This document shows positions 32,616 to 42,929 of a stretch of DNA of 64,000 nt, in pieces. Made by a program: the position numbers and the translations under genes. How positions within the stretch are numbered: the first letter of the stretch is position 1; each line of letters opens with the position of its first letter. The DNA is from Mycobacterium sherrisii (GTDB lineage Bacteria > Actinomycetota > Actinomycetes > Mycobacteriales > Mycobacteriaceae), in contig NZ_LQPT01000019.1 of assembly GCF_002102355.1 (NCBI RefSeq), positions 308,455 through 372,454 of the forward strand, written 5' to 3'. Under the pieces are notes generated by a model. That model made no database searches, was not told where the DNA came from, and saw only the letters and a list, made by a program, of their open reading frames with translations.

Positions 32616-33920
32616 TCACTTGCTGCGCTCCTCCTTCGCGCGCTGCGCGGCCTGGACCCGCCCCTCGTTGATCTCGGCCATCGCCTCGGGAATCTCACTG
32701 GCAGTGAAGTTACCGCCGCGGCCGGTGGGCAGTCCGCCGAACGAGTAGTTTTCGTCGAATTTCGGCGCCGCGGATTGTGGTCGCCGCGACTCGACCTTTT
32801 CGATGACCGGCGCCAGGCGCTTGGCCTTCTCCGCCACCGCTTTCGCGTCGCGTTCGATGAACTCGGGCAGCACTTCTTTGCCCATCAACTCGATGGATTC
32901 CATGGTGCCCTCGTGGCTGCGCGGGTTGAGCAGCAGGATGATCTCGTCGACGCCGCTCTCCTCGTAGCCGCGCAGGAATTCGCGCACGGTGGACGGGGAT
33001 CCGATCGCGCCGCGTCCAGGGCCGTAGGCCAGCGTCGGGTCCTTGGCGACCTCCTGCAGATACCGTTCCCACACCCCGGTGCGGCCCGGGGTGTGCACGC
33101 CGGTCATGTAGTAGTGCATGATGCCGAACGAGAAGAATCCGCCGCCCTGGCCGAGCCGCTCGAGCGCCTGCTTGTCGGTCTTGGCGACCATCATCGACAG
33201 GTCACCGCCGATGGCCAAGATGTTGGGGTTGATCCGCGGCGTCACCGGCACCCCGTTCTCCTCGAATTCCTTGTAGTAGCCGTTGACCCGCTCGGTCAGC
33301 GGACCGGGGCCGGTGTAAGCGAAACTCAAAGCGCCGATAGCCTTTTGGGCGGCCATCTGCACGCTGGCCGGGCGGGTGCAGGCCACCCACACCGGCGGAT
33401 GCGGCTTCTGCAGCGGCTTGGGCACCACGTTGCGGGCCGGCATCTGGATGTGCTCGCCCTGAAACCCGGAGAAGGGTTCTTCGATCATGCATCGGATCGA
33501 GACCTCAAGCGCCTCTTCCCATTGCGCGCGCTTGTCGGCGGGGTCGATGTTGAACCCGCCCAGTTCGCCGACGGAGGACGACTCGCCGGTACCGAATTCG
33601 ACCCGTCCGTTGGACAACAGGTCAAGGGTGGCAATGCGTTCGGCCACCCGGGCCGGGTGATTCACCGCCGGTGGCAGGTGCATGATGCCGAACCCCAGCC
33701 GGATGTTTTTGGTGCGTTGGCTGGCCGCGGCCAAGAAGATCTCCGGCGCGGTGGAGTGGCAGTACTCCTCGAGGAAGTGGTGCTCGGTCAGCCAGACGGT
33801 CGAGAATCCGGCCTTGTCGGCGGCCGCCACCTCGTCCAGGCAGTCCTGCAGCAGCACATGTTCATCGTCGGGCGCCCACGGCCGCGGCAGGGCGAACTCG
33901 TAGAACAGTGAAATTTTCAT
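32616..33920 (-). CDS. LLM-class flavin-dependent monooxygenase
   Basis: 434 residues of the bacterial luciferase-like superfamily. It begins MKISLFYEFALPRPW and has the family segment FSTVWLTEHHFLEEYCHSTAP. It uses FMNH2 or F420H2 and may insert oxygen next to a carbonyl. An AGGAGG ribosome-binding site directly precedes the ATG. The C-terminal about 60 residues are charged and longer than usual. It is the fifth gene of the operon, between the KstD-like dehydrogenase and the SDR. Confidence 0.88.
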   Translation of the reverse strand: MKISLFYEFALPRPWAPDDEHVLLQDCLDEVAAADKAGFSTVWLTEHHFLEEYCHSTAPEIFLAAASQRTKNIRLGFGIMHLPPAVNHPARVAERIATLDLLSNGRVEFGTGESSSVGELGGFNIDPADKRAQWEEALEVSIRCMIEEPFSGFQGEHIQMPARNVVPKPLQKPHPPVWVACTRPASVQMAAQKAIGALSFAYTGPGPLTERVNGYYKEFEENGVPVTPRINPNILAIGGDLSMMVAKTDKQALERLGQGGGFFSFGIMHYYMTGVHTPGRTGVWERYLQEVAKDPTLAYGPGRGAIGSPSTVREFLRGYEESGVDEIILLLNPRSHEGTMESIELMGKEVLPEFIERDAKAVAEKAKRLAPVIEKVESRRPQSAAPKFDENYSFGGLPTGRGGNFTASEIPEAMAEINEGRVQAAQRAKEERSK

Positions 33921-33938
33921 TGTTACCTCCTTAGAGAC

Positions 33939-35651
33939 TCAGGCCAGACTGGCAAGGTGTTTCGCGGCGACGAAGCCGAATGTCATGGCGGGACCGATCG
34001 TCGCCCCCGCTCCCGCATAGCTGCGGCCCATCACCGGTGCCGAGGTGTTGCCCACCGCATACAACCCGGGCACGACGGTCCGGTCGGGCCGCAGCACCCG
34101 GGCGTATTCGTCGGTCAGCAGACCGCCCGAGGTGCCGAGATCGCCGAGCACGATGCGGAACGCGTAGTAGGGCGGGTCGCCCAGCGGATACAGATTCGGA
34201 TTGGGCAACGTCGCATCGCCGTAGTAATTATCGTAAACGCTGTCCCCCCGGTTGAAATCGTCGTCGTGACCTTTGCGCGCGAGCTCGTTGAAACGCGCCG
34301 CGGTGGCCCGAAGTTCGGCCGCCGGGACGCCGATCTTGACCGCCATCTCGTCCCAGCTGTTCGCCGCTTTGACCACACCGGATTCCAGCCAGGCCGACGG
34401 CACCTTGCGCCCGGTGGGGACCGGCGCGAAGGGAATCTTCGGTATCGGCAGATGCCCGCCCACCACGTAGCGGTTGAAGGACCGGTGATCGGTGATCAGC
34501 CAGCACGGGATGTGGGTGACCCCGGACTTCTGCCCCTCGATCATGGCGTGGCCGAAATCCATGTACGGCGCCGCCTCGTTGATGAAGCGCTTGCCGTCGC
34601 CGTTGACGATGAACTGCGCAGGCATCATCCGCTCGTTGAGCATGAATTGCATCCGCCCGTCCGGCCATTGGATGGCCGGGAACCACCAGGCCTCGTCGAG
34701 CAGATCGGTTGCAGCGCCGACCTTTTGGCCGGCGCGGATGCCGTCCCCGGTGGCGGCGGGATTGCCGAAGCTCCAGTCCTGCGCCAGCACCGGCAGCTCC
34801 TCCTTGCGCCAGGCGAGGTCGTGATCGAATCCGCCGGATGCCAGGATCACCCCTCGCCGCGCGCCAATTCGTTGCGCGTCGCCGGCACGCTCGATCATCA
34901 CACCGGTCACCGCGCCGTCGGCGTCGGTGAGCAATTCGGTCATCGGGGCGTTCAACCAAAGTGGGACGTCACACTCACGCATCGCTAGTCGCAACCGCGC
35001 CGCTAGCGACTGGCCGATCGCGGCCATCCGCTCGTTGAACACCCGCGCCTTGAACATTCGCCACATCAGTTTCACCAGCACACCCTTGCCGGCCCACGAC
35101 TGCCTGATCCGGTAGAAGGTCCGAAGCTCTTTGGGGCCCAACCATATTCCCCGGGGAGCCAGCGCCAGGGGTTGCAACAACGTCTGCTCATCGGGGCCCA
35201 GCTTGCGCAGATCGATGGCCGGCACATTGATGGTGCTGCCCAGCTGCGAGCCCCCGGGCAATTCCGGGTAGTAGTCGGCGTAGCCGGGCTTCCAGACGAA
35301 TTCGAACCAGCCGGACAGGCCCTCGAGGAACTCGAGCATCTTCGGGGCGGACTCGACGTACTGTCGGATGCGCGCCTCGCTGACCAGACCGTCGGTGATC
35401 TTGAGCAGGTATCCGACCACACCCTCGGGGTCCGGGCAGTAGCCCTCCCGGCGTTGCGCCGGCGCGCCGGGCACCCAGATGCCGCCGCCGGACAACGCGG
35501 TGGAACCCCCGAAGTACGGCGATTTTTCGACCACGAGGGTCTTGAGTCCGGACACGTGCGCGGTCAGGGCGGCGGCCATGCCGCCGCCGCCGGACCCGAC
35601 GATCACCACGTCGACGATGTGGTCGAAGTCGTCCATCTGGGTTCCGGTCAT
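33939..35651 (-). CDS. FAD-dependent dehydrogenase, 3-ketosteroid-delta1-dehydrogenase-like
   Basis: 570 residues from the ATG at 35651, overlapping the mhpB-like stop by [25 protein letters not shown] is the FAD-binding motif and [15 protein letters not shown] the KstD/fumarate-reductase signature. The C-terminus has [21 protein letters not shown], the second FAD contact typical of KstD. It would desaturate a cyclic ketone, ultimately giving a phenol when repeated. Its place beside a phenol hydroxylase and an extradiol dioxygenase suggests ring aromatisation followed by cleavage (inference). Confidence 0.92.
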   Translation of the reverse strand: MTGTQMDDFDHIVDVVIVGSGGGGMAAALTAHVSGLKTLVVEKSPYFGGSTALSGGGIWVPGAPAQRREGYCPDPEGVVGYLLKITDGLVSEARIRQYVESAPKMLEFLEGLSGWFEFVWKPGYADYYPELPGGSQLGSTINVPAIDLRKLGPDEQTLLQPLALAPRGIWLGPKELRTFYRIRQSWAGKGVLVKLMWRMFKARVFNERMAAIGQSLAARLRLAMRECDVPLWLNAPMTELLTDADGAVTGVMIERAGDAQRIGARRGVILASGGFDHDLAWRKEELPVLAQDWSFGNPAATGDGIRAGQKVGAATDLLDEAWWFPAIQWPDGRMQFMLNERMMPAQFIVNGDGKRFINEAAPYMDFGHAMIEGQKSGVTHIPCWLITDHRSFNRYVVGGHLPIPKIPFAPVPTGRKVPSAWLESGVVKAANSWDEMAVKIGVPAAELRATAARFNELARKGHDDDFNRGDSVYDNYYGDATLPNPNLYPLGDPPYYAFRIVLGDLGTSGGLLTDEYARVLRPDRTVVPGLYAVGNTSAPVMGRSYAGAGATIGPAMTFGFVAAKHLASLA

Positions 35652-36595
35652 GTCGGTGTCGCCGTCCGGATCGCGAACCCGGCGATCAGTTCTTCGGCCG
35701 GCTTGTAGTAACGCAGCACCGTCCGATAGCCACCCATGGCTGCCAGCGCGCCGAAAGCGGCTATCCAGCTGCGGATCTCGTGCGCGGAACTGCCGCCTTC
35801 GTAGGTCACGAACGCGTTCGACCAAAGGTCGAACTCCGCCAGGCGCCCGTCGTCGATGATCTCCAGCACGCGGTGATCCCACGCCGGGTTGAGGGGTTGC
35901 AGGTCGCTGTGGCCATCGGCAAAGGCCTTGGCCGCTTCGATGACGGCGACCTGGCGGGCCTGGCGCTGCTCGGTTGTCATCGGCCGGCCCTGCACGATCC
36001 GTTCGAGGACTTCGGGAGCCGCCGTGGCCAGGGTGGGCACCGGGGGGCTGTGGGAGAGTCCGCCGGAGCCGATCACCAAGACCCGCTTGTCCAGGCCGGA
36101 CAGGTAATTGCCCACCGCGGTGCCCAACGCCCGGCAGCGATGCAACGGCCCCAGGGGCACCGCGACCGCGTTGATGAAGACGGGGATGACCGGCCGCGAC
36201 ACCGCATCCCCGAACAACTTCTCCAACGGCTGAACCGTGCCATGATCGACGTCCATGCTGGCCGATACCGCCACATCGATGCCGGCTTCCAGCACCGCCT
36301 CGGCACACCGTGCGGCCAGCTCGGCCGGCACGTCGAGCGGACCGGCATGCGTGCCATAGTCCCCAACCCCGTTGGCGCTCAATCCGATACAGAATGGCGG
36401 CATCGCCTTGTAGAAGAAGCCGTTGTAGTGGTCCGGCGAAAAGATAACGACCAGCTCGGGGTCGTAGTCGCGGACGAATTGGGACGCCCCCGCGATGGCG
36501 CCCTCGATGTCGTCAAGCAGGTCCCGCGACGGCCCCGGAAGATTCAGGAGCGGGCTGTGGGACATACAGCACAGAGCCATGGTCACTGTCGACAT
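35648..36595 (-). CDS. mhpB: 2,3-dihydroxyphenylpropionate 1,2-dioxygenase-like extradiol dioxygenase
   Basis: 315 residues, collinear with E. coli MhpB, a type II (LigB) Fe(II) extradiol dioxygenase that opens catechols next to the hydroxyls. Matching segments include [14 protein letters not shown] (metal His), [27 protein letters not shown] and [17 protein letters not shown]. The ATG at 36595 has GGGAGGGGG placed five bases upstream. That start lies 83 bp inside the mhpA-like gene, an unusually long overlap. ATG 36580 would match MhpB's start better, but lacks a ribosome-binding site. Confidence 0.93.
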   Translation of the reverse strand: MSTVTMALCCMSHSPLLNLPGPSRDLLDDIEGAIAGASQFVRDYDPELVVIFSPDHYNGFFYKAMPPFCIGLSANGVGDYGTHAGPLDVPAELAARCAEAVLEAGIDVAVSASMDVDHGTVQPLEKLFGDAVSRPVIPVFINAVAVPLGPLHRCRALGTAVGNYLSGLDKRVLVIGSGGLSHSPPVPTLATAAPEVLERIVQGRPMTTEQRQARQVAVIEAAKAFADGHSDLQPLNPAWDHRVLEIIDDGRLAEFDLWSNAFVTYEGGSSAHEIRSWIAAFGALAAMGGYRTVLRYYKPAEELIAGFAIRTATPT

Positions 36596-38222
36596 CACCC
36601 CCTCCCGGAATCAGCGTCAGGGCATCGAGGATCGACGCGCTCAGCTCGGGCGCGAGCTGAGCGATGCAGGCGCCCGCTATGCAACGGTCGGGCCGCAAGA
36701 ACAGCACCGATTCGGCGTGCACGTCGAACCACGATTTGAGTCCGCCGGTGCGGTCGCCCACGACGACGACGTCGGGGTCGTCGTGTCCGGTCCAGTGCAG
36801 CTGGGTCAGCGGCCGCAGCGCGATAAAGGCCGCGCCCAAAGCTTTCCACTTCGCAAAGGCCTCGTCGCCGAGAATCTTGCGCGGGTTGTTGTTCCAGCAC
36901 AACACGGCGAACCAGGGGCCGATGACGTCGTCCAACAAGACATCCCGTTCGGTCCGGGTATCGACCCGGGGCTGGATGAACAGGGTGCCCACCGGAGATT
37001 CGCCGCGCCGCGGCGCCGAATGCACGACGGCGCCGTGCTCGTAACGCGGCATCGGTTTGAACCGCATCTCCAGCACATAGCGCTTGAGCGTCGGCACAAT
37101 CGACGCCGAGCGCACCAGCACATCGCGGGCGGCGGCCACGTGACGATTGGTCGGTGAGATGACGCGGCCCACCATGGTGGACAGGTCGATCATGGCCCGG
37201 GCGTGCTTGCGACGTTCCATGTCGTAGCTGTCCAACAATTTGTCCTCGGCGCGACCGCTGACCACGGCGGCCAGTTTCCAGCCCAGGTTGGCCGCGTCCC
37301 GGATGCCGCTGTTGTACCCCTGCCCCTGCCACACGGGCATCAGGTGCGCGGCGTCGCCGGCCAGCAACAGCCGGCCACTGCGAAAGGCCCCGGCGATGCG
37401 CGAGTGGTGGGTGTAGACGCGGCGCCGGATCACGTCGACGCGACCGGGTCGTGGCACCATGCGGGCCAGCATCTGCTCCAGGAACGCGGGATCCTCGGCC
37501 TGCTCGTCGGTTTCGTGGGCGTGAATCATGAACTCGAACCGGCGGATTCCGTGCGCGATCGAGATCGAGGCGTAGGGGCGTTCGGGGTCGGCGCCGACCT
37601 CGCTGTTGGGGTGGCCCAGCGGGTCGTTGGCGATGTCGACCACGAGCCAGCGGGTGGGTGACGTCGTCCCGTCGAACGACACGCCCATCATCCGGCGCGT
37701 CATGCTGCGGCCGCCGTCACAACCCACCACGTAGCGGGTCCGCACGCTGTCTTGCGCACCGCCGCCCAGCTCGACGGCCACCGCGTCGGGGGTGTGCGCA
37801 CATGCCGTCATCGGCCGGCTCCACCGGACTTCCACACAGTCGAATCTGTCTAAGCCGGAAAGCAATTCGGCATCGACGAGCGGCTGCACGAAGCCGTTGC
37901 GCTTCGGCCAGCCGAACCGTGCATCGGGCGGCGCCATCTCGGCCAGCACTCGGCGCTTGGCGTCGTAGAACCGCAGGATCTGATTCGGGACGGTGTGCGG
38001 CAGCACCCGGTCGGCCAGGCCGATCGATTGGAAGGTGCGCAACGACTCGTCGTCCAGACCGACGCCGCGCGGGTAGTCGATGAGAGTGTCACGCTCCTCG
38101 ACTAGCAGGGTCCGAACCCGCTGCATGCCAAGGATATTGGCCAGCGTCAAACCAACCGGGCCCGCGCCGACGATAACGACGTCGAAATCCACGCCTCGGG
38201 TCTGGTGCCTGGCCGATTCCAT
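36513..38222 (-). CDS. mhpA: 3-(3-hydroxyphenyl)propionate hydroxylase-like FAD monooxygenase
   Basis: 569 residues. [19 protein letters not shown] is the FAD-binding fold, [18 protein letters not shown] the DG motif and [20 protein letters not shown] the GD motif of class A aromatic hydroxylases. The first 450 residues follow MhpA, which converts a phenol to a catechol with NADH and O2. The start shares one base with the hydrolase stop (TGATG). The last about 27 residues are read out of frame through the start of the dioxygenase gene and look unrelated to the family. Confidence 0.92.
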   Translation of the reverse strand: MESARHQTRGVDFDVVIVGAGPVGLTLANILGMQRVRTLLVEERDTLIDYPRGVGLDDESLRTFQSIGLADRVLPHTVPNQILRFYDAKRRVLAEMAPPDARFGWPKRNGFVQPLVDAELLSGLDRFDCVEVRWSRPMTACAHTPDAVAVELGGGAQDSVRTRYVVGCDGGRSMTRRMMGVSFDGTTSPTRWLVVDIANDPLGHPNSEVGADPERPYASISIAHGIRRFEFMIHAHETDEQAEDPAFLEQMLARMVPRPGRVDVIRRRVYTHHSRIAGAFRSGRLLLAGDAAHLMPVWQGQGYNSGIRDAANLGWKLAAVVSGRAEDKLLDSYDMERRKHARAMIDLSTMVGRVISPTNRHVAAARDVLVRSASIVPTLKRYVLEMRFKPMPRYEHGAVVHSAPRRGESPVGTLFIQPRVDTRTERDVLLDDVIGPWFAVLCWNNNPRKILGDEAFAKWKALGAAFIALRPLTQLHWTGHDDPDVVVVGDRTGGLKSWFDVHAESVLFLRPDRCIAGACIAQLAPELSASILDALTLIPGGGDVDSDHGSVLYVPQPAPESSGAVAGPA

Positions 38223-39085
38223 CAGCGGCCCAGCAGAAAGTCGAGATGCAACTGGTTGAACGTCTTGGCGTCTTCGTACTGCGGCCAGTGCCCACAACCG
38301 GGCAGCACCTCGAATCGGGCGCCCGGGATCATCGACGCCATCCGGCGTCCCTCGGTGACGTCGGCCGTGGGGTCGTCGCTGGTCCACACCACCAGCGTCG
38401 GTGCGACGATCGACCCGTACTCGTCCGGTCCGAGGATGTTGCGCGCGCGAATCTCGGGATCCTGCAACGCCATGATGTCGCTCATCGCCGAGACGAATCC
38501 CGGCTGGCGATATATGCGTTGCCGGCTGGCAACCAGGTCGTCATAGTCCTTCGACTTGTCGGCCATCAGCCATTTGATGCGGGCCTGCACCGTTTCCCAG
38601 GTCGGATTCTCCGCTGCCGCCATCGACAGCGTGACGATCCGCTGCATCACCACCGGATCGGCCTGGGAACCGCCGGCGGTGTTGAGCACCAGGCGCTCAA
38701 CGAGTTCCGGGTGGTCGACGGCGGTCCGGGCCGCCACCCAACCGCCGAGCGATTCACCGCTGAGGTAGGCGCGGTCGGCGCCGATGGTGCGCAGCACCGC
38801 CACCACGTGATCGACGTAGTGGCTCACTTCCAGCGGATGTCCGGGCTTGTCGGTGTACCCGTGTCCCAGCATGTCGATCGACCAGGTCCAGAAGTGCTCG
38901 GCGTGCGCGCCCAGGTTGCGCACATACGCCTCGGCATGACCGCCCGAGCCGTGCAGCAGCAGCAGTACCGGCTTGCCGGCATCGCCGGCCCGCAGGTAGC
39001 GGGTCCGGACGCCGTCGGCATCGAGGTAGCCCTGCTCGAACCCGACACCTTGCAGATCGCTCCAGATGCTTTCGAACTCCGCCAC
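38222..39085 (-). CDS. mhpC: Meta-cleavage-product C-C hydrolase, MhpC-like
   Basis: 287 residues from the GTG at 39085, preceded by [26 protein letters not shown] is the oxyanion region, LSGESLGGW the nucleophile elbow, and [20 protein letters not shown] the catalytic-His segment shared with MhpC/BphD-type hydrolases of vinylogous 1,5-diketones. It is the first gene of an eight-gene operon and lies downstream of the strong inverted repeat at 39140-39162. No hydratase or aldolase (mhpD/E) is in the window. Confidence 0.9.
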   Translation of the reverse strand: MAEFESIWSDLQGVGFEQGYLDADGVRTRYLRAGDAGKPVLLLLHGSGGHAEAYVRNLGAHAEHFWTWSIDMLGHGYTDKPGHPLEVSHYVDHVVAVLRTIGADRAYLSGESLGGWVAARTAVDHPELVERLVLNTAGGSQADPVVMQRIVTLSMAAAENPTWETVQARIKWLMADKSKDYDDLVASRQRIYRQPGFVSAMSDIMALQDPEIRARNILGPDEYGSIVAPTLVVWTSDDPTADVTEGRRMASMIPGARFEVLPGCGHWPQYEDAKTFNQLHLDFLLGR

Positions 39086-39139
39086 GGTTCCTCTCTGCCT
39101 TGCCTCTGGTGGAAATCCGGTTCTCGTTTTAGACTTACC

Positions 39140-39162
39140 AAGTGTGCGAATATCGCACACTT
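39140..39162. promoter_or_regulatory. 10-3-10 perfect inverted repeat, IclR operator candidate
   Basis: AAGTGTGCGA, three bases, TCGCACACTT, centred in the 128-bp divergent region between the MhpC-like operon and the IclR gene. A further half copy (GTGCG) follows at about 39165. The site lies 55 bp upstream of the operon start and 52 bp upstream of the regulator start, so one protein could control both directions. A small AGAGC/GCTCT hairpin at 39179-39191 lies just before the IclR ribosome-binding site. Confidence 0.75.
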
Positions 39163-39213
39163 ATGTGCGTTATATAAAAGAGCTTCGCTCTCCTAGGAAG
39201 GTCTGTCAAGACT

Positions 39214-39891
39214 GTGACGGGTACGGGTACCGGCTCGCAGACCCTGGCCAGGGGACTCACCGCGCTGCACATGGTGGCTGACTCCCCGACCGGACTGACC
39301 GTGCAGCAACTCGCCGACCAGGTCGGGGTGCACCGGACCATCGCCTATCGGCTGCTGTCGACGCTGGCCCAGTTCCGGCTGGTCGCCAAGGGAGAAGACG
39401 GGCGGTACCGGCCCGCGGCGGGCCTGGCCGTGCTCGGCGCGTCGTTCGACCGCAACGTCCGACAGCTGAGCCTGCCGACGCTGCGCGCCCTGGCCGACGA
39501 CCTGGGCACCACGGTGTCACTGCTCGTCGCCGAGGGCGACCAACAGGTGGCGGTGGCGGTGATCGTGCCCAGCCACGTCGCCTACCAGCTGTCGTTCCAC
39601 GAAGGCAGCCGCTACCCACTGGACCGCGGCGCCGCCGGAATCGCCTTGCTCGCAAGCCTTCCGCCGCGCCCCGGGGAACGCGAACTGGTGGCGCGGGCAC
39701 GCGAACGGGGCTGGGTGACGACCTACGGGGAGATCGAGCCGAATACCTACGGTCTGGCCGTGGCGGTACACCGTCGGGCACCGTCGCCGCCGACGTGTAT
39801 CAACCTCATCTCGCATCGAGAAGATGTGGTGCTGCGCGGGCGGGAGGCGGTCATCAAAGCCGCGGCGCAGTTGTCCGAGCTGCTGAGCTGA
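39214..39891 (+). CDS. IclR-family transcriptional regulator
   Basis: 225 residues from the GTG at 39214. The N-terminal winged helix reads TGLTVQQLADQVGVHRTIAY then RLLSTLAQFRLVAKGEDGRY, and the rest is the IclR effector domain. IclR proteins commonly control aromatic catabolism, with MhpR as the nearest functional analogue. It diverges from the mhp-like operon across the 23-bp inverted repeat and is followed 13 bp later by the second KstD-like gene. Confidence 0.9.
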   Translation: MTGTGTGSQTLARGLTALHMVADSPTGLTVQQLADQVGVHRTIAYRLLSTLAQFRLVAKGEDGRYRPAAGLAVLGASFDRNVRQLSLPTLRALADDLGTTVSLLVAEGDQQVAVAVIVPSHVAYQLSFHEGSRYPLDRGAAGIALLASLPPRPGERELVARARERGWVTTYGEIEPNTYGLAVAVHRRAPSPPTCINLISHREDVVLRGREAVIKAAAQLSELLS

Positions 39892-39904
39892 AGGGATGCC
39901 ATTC

Positions 39905-41530
39905 ATGTCTTGGGACCCCGAAATCGACCTCGAAACCGATGTCGTCGTGCTGGGGACCGGCGGCGCCGGGCTCACCGCCGCCCTGTCGGCGGCCGCCGCG
40001 GGCGCATCGGTAGAGGTGTTCGAAAAGGCCGCGACCATCGGCGGGACCACCGCGGTATCGGGCGGCGTGGTATGGATTCCGGCCCATAAACGTTGTCCCG
40101 ACGGCGAATTGACCGAGATCGATGCGCTGCGCTACCTGCGTGCCCAGTCCCTCGGTCAGATGGACGACGACTTGGTCGAAACGTTCGTCCGGACCGGTCC
40201 GGCCATGCTGGAGTTCGTCGAGGCGCACAGCGGCCTGCGCTTCGAAGTCGCCGCCGGCTTCCCGGATTACCGTCCGGAGCTGCCGGGGGGACGACCGACG
40301 GGTGGCCGGTCACTCAGTGCGGGACCGTTCGACCTCAACCAGATAGGTGAGTGGGGCGGCCGGATCACCTCGTTTCCCGCCGACTGGTCCAACGTCGGTT
40401 TCGATGCCGAGACGCGCGCTCGTCTGCACGCGGCGATCGAGGAAGGCAGCGAACTGTGTGTGGCCGGCACCGCCTTGATCGCGGGGCTGCTCAAGGGGTT
40501 ACTCGACGCCGGGATCACCCCGCACACCAATGCTCGTGCCGAAGAGCTCATCGCCAAGGGCGGCGAGATCGTCGGCGTGCGCATCGCGCTCGCCGAACGC
40601 ACCATCCGGGTGCGCGCCAGGCGCGCAGTTGTATTGGGAGTCGGCGGTTTTGAGTGGGATCCGCGGTTGGTGCAGGCCTTCCTGCGCGGACCCATGCACG
40701 GTGCGGTCTCCCCGCCCAACAACACCGGCGACGGCCTGCGCATGGCGATGGCACACGGCGCGGATCTGGGCAACATGGGCGAGGCCTGGTGGGTGCCGAT
40801 CGTCCAGATTCCCGGCGACACCATCGACGGCAAGCAGCGCAGCCGCAGCGTGCGGCTGGAGCGGACCCGGCCGCGCAGCATCATCGTCAACCAGGCCGGG
40901 CACCGGTTCGTCAACGAGGCCTGCGACTACAACTCGATGGCCGGCGCGTTCCACTACCTGGACCCGCGGGGCGGCTACGTCAACGACCGCGGATGGATGA
41001 TCTTCGATTCGGTTCACTTGCGGCGCTACGGTTTTCTCGGTGTGGCGCCCGGCGAGCCGGTCCCCGACTGGTTCTGCGAATCCGCGGACCTCACCGAACT
41101 GGGCGCCAAGACCGGTATCGACGCCGACGGGCTGATCCGCACGGTCGAGGAGTGGAATCGCCACGTGGCCCGGGAGGTCGATCCCCAGTTCGGCCGGGGT
41201 TCGAGTGCCTACGACGGCTACTGGGGCGACGACAGCGCCACCACCGTCGCCGGGAAGACGCTCGGCCCCATCGACACCGCGCCGTATTACGCGGTACCGG
41301 TGCGCATCGGCGCGATGGGGACCAAGGGCGGGCCGCGCACCGACCACGACGGCCGCGTGCTTCACGTCAGCGGGGAGCCCATCCCCGGGCTGTTCGCCGC
41401 GGGCAACACGATGGCCGGGGCGACCGGGCGGGCCTACGGTGGGGCGGGCGGAACGATCGGCCCGGCAATGGTTTTCGGCTACCGTGCCGGCTACACCGCC
41501 GCAACCGGGAAATCGGTAGATCAGGGCTAA
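39905..41530 (+). CDS. Second FAD-dependent KstD-like dehydrogenase
   Basis: 541 residues from the ATG at 39905 (AAGGG nine bases upstream; ATG 39896 is poorly spaced). TDVVVLGTGGAGLTAALSAA binds FAD, TIGGTTAVSGGVVWIPAH is the KstD-like signature, and TGRAYGGAGGTIGPAMVFGY the C-terminal FAD contact. It resembles but is not a close copy of the protein at 33939-35651, so the pathway has two cyclic-ketone or acyl desaturases. It is co-transcribed with the IclR gene. Confidence 0.91.
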   Translation: MSWDPEIDLETDVVVLGTGGAGLTAALSAAAAGASVEVFEKAATIGGTTAVSGGVVWIPAHKRCPDGELTEIDALRYLRAQSLGQMDDDLVETFVRTGPAMLEFVEAHSGLRFEVAAGFPDYRPELPGGRPTGGRSLSAGPFDLNQIGEWGGRITSFPADWSNVGFDAETRARLHAAIEEGSELCVAGTALIAGLLKGLLDAGITPHTNARAEELIAKGGEIVGVRIALAERTIRVRARRAVVLGVGGFEWDPRLVQAFLRGPMHGAVSPPNNTGDGLRMAMAHGADLGNMGEAWWVPIVQIPGDTIDGKQRSRSVRLERTRPRSIIVNQAGHRFVNEACDYNSMAGAFHYLDPRGGYVNDRGWMIFDSVHLRRYGFLGVAPGEPVPDWFCESADLTELGAKTGIDADGLIRTVEEWNRHVAREVDPQFGRGSSAYDGYWGDDSATTVAGKTLGPIDTAPYYAVPVRIGAMGTKGGPRTDHDGRVLHVSGEPIPGLFAAGNTMAGATGRAYGGAGGTIGPAMVFGYRAGYTAATGKSVDQG

Positions 41531-41586
41531 TCCTCGCCGCGACACTTAACCGGTTGCGACAACACGCCGTAAAGCGCCGCAATGGT

Positions 41587-42873
41587 TTAAGTTTCGGGCA
41601 GCAGCGGCGGGTCGGATTGCTTCAGCGGTACATCCACGCAGATGTGCGTGCCGTGCGGGACGTCGAGCAAGACGAACACTCCGCCGGCGGCGTCCACGCG
41701 GGCGCGATGCGACGCCAACCCGATGTGACCCTCCCCCAACCGGCGTGCGATGGTCTCGCCGCTGAACCCCACTCCGTCGTCGACCACATGCATGACGCAT
41801 CGGCGATCGGTGACCCCGAGCGTCACGGAGGCGTGCCGGGCTCGCGAGTGTTGCACGATGTTGGACACCAGCTCGCGCGCCACCCCGAACATGATCGGGT
41901 CGATCTCGTTGCGGATCGGGTAGTCGATGTCGGTGGTGATCTCGATGCCCGAGCGCTGGGCGGCATCGGACACCAGCTGGTGCACCGCCGCGCCCAGACC
42001 GACCTGTTCCAAGACAGCGGGATGCAGCTCAAAAGTGGCCTGCCGCAAGCGCTGTGAGGCGATTTGAAGGCCGGCCAGCGCACGCTCGACGCGCTCGTCG
42101 CCGGGCAGTTCCGTCTCCAATTCGACGAGTTCCTGGCGCACCACCAAAATGTCCTGCAACGGTCCGTCGTGGATCGACTCGGAGATGCGACGCTGCACGA
42201 CGTCCGACGCGGTCATGGTCTGCGCGAGCAACTCCTCACGCAGCACGCTGAGGCCGGCCACCGACCGGGTGTGCCGGTCCTCGATGCGGACGGCCAGGTA
42301 CGCCGTCGCGCACAAAAAGCCATACAGCGCAAAACGAAAGATGGCTTCGAGCAGTCCGACCGAACGCAGCATGTCCGGGTCCTGAAGCACCGCGATCGCG
42401 AAGCCCGCCATGGAAAAGGAAAGCACCACCGCGGCCCGTCGCGAGGACACGTCGAGTCCCAACAGGATGGGCAGCATGGTCATGATCAACAACGGGTAGA
42501 CGCCGTCGGTCGACAGCAGCTGAAAGACCGTCAGCGCAATCACGTCGATGACGGTGAAGGCGAATGGTTCCAGCCGGCGCACCGTCCCCCGGCGAGCGGC
42601 CGGCAAGAACGCGCGCGCCATCGCGCACAACGCGGCGAACGCATACCCGGCGATCAGGACGCCCTGCCGCGGCCACTCCGAGCGGCTGGTGCCGATGATC
42701 GTCGCGGCGACCATCAGGCCGACCACGCCGATGCGAACCACCGACGCGATGCGGTACGAGCGAAGCTGATGAATCCCGCGTACCCGGCGCAGTTCCGCGT
42801 CGCTGGTATCGGCCACGCGAACACAGTACTCATCCGAGTCGGCCGCGCCGGGGCGACGCGGCAAAATACGCAT
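41587..42873 (-). CDS. NarL-type sensor histidine kinase
   Basis: 428 residues. After a short cytoplasmic start there are about five to six hydrophobic helices (residues 45-190) forming a membrane sensor without a large outside loop. RISESIHDGPLQDILVVRQE carries the phospho-accepting histidine (HisKA_3 type), and VARELVSNIVQHSRARHASV then VDDGVGFSGE form the ATPase N and G1 boxes. It diverges from its likely partner response regulator by 56 bp. The signal is unknown. Confidence 0.92.
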   Translation of the reverse strand: MRILPRRPGAADSDEYCVRVADTSDAELRRVRGIHQLRSYRIASVVRIGVVGLMVAATIIGTSRSEWPRQGVLIAGYAFAALCAMARAFLPAARRGTVRRLEPFAFTVIDVIALTVFQLLSTDGVYPLLIMTMLPILLGLDVSSRRAAVVLSFSMAGFAIAVLQDPDMLRSVGLLEAIFRFALYGFLCATAYLAVRIEDRHTRSVAGLSVLREELLAQTMTASDVVQRRISESIHDGPLQDILVVRQELVELETELPGDERVERALAGLQIASQRLRQATFELHPAVLEQVGLGAAVHQLVSDAAQRSGIEITTDIDYPIRNEIDPIMFGVARELVSNIVQHSRARHASVTLGVTDRRCVMHVVDDGVGFSGETIARRLGEGHIGLASHRARVDAAGGVFVLLDVPHGTHICVDVPLKQSDPPLLPET

Positions 42874-42929
42874 CAGGTCGCCCGTCGTGGCGAACGGTGC
42901 TGGTACGGACAGGCGTTACACTGTCCGCC

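Noticed and set aside
41545-41591. Imperfect 14-base inverted repeat between convergent KstD-like and histidine-kinase genes
   Set aside because: Three mismatches and no T-run, and it overlaps the kinase stop; not a convincing terminator.
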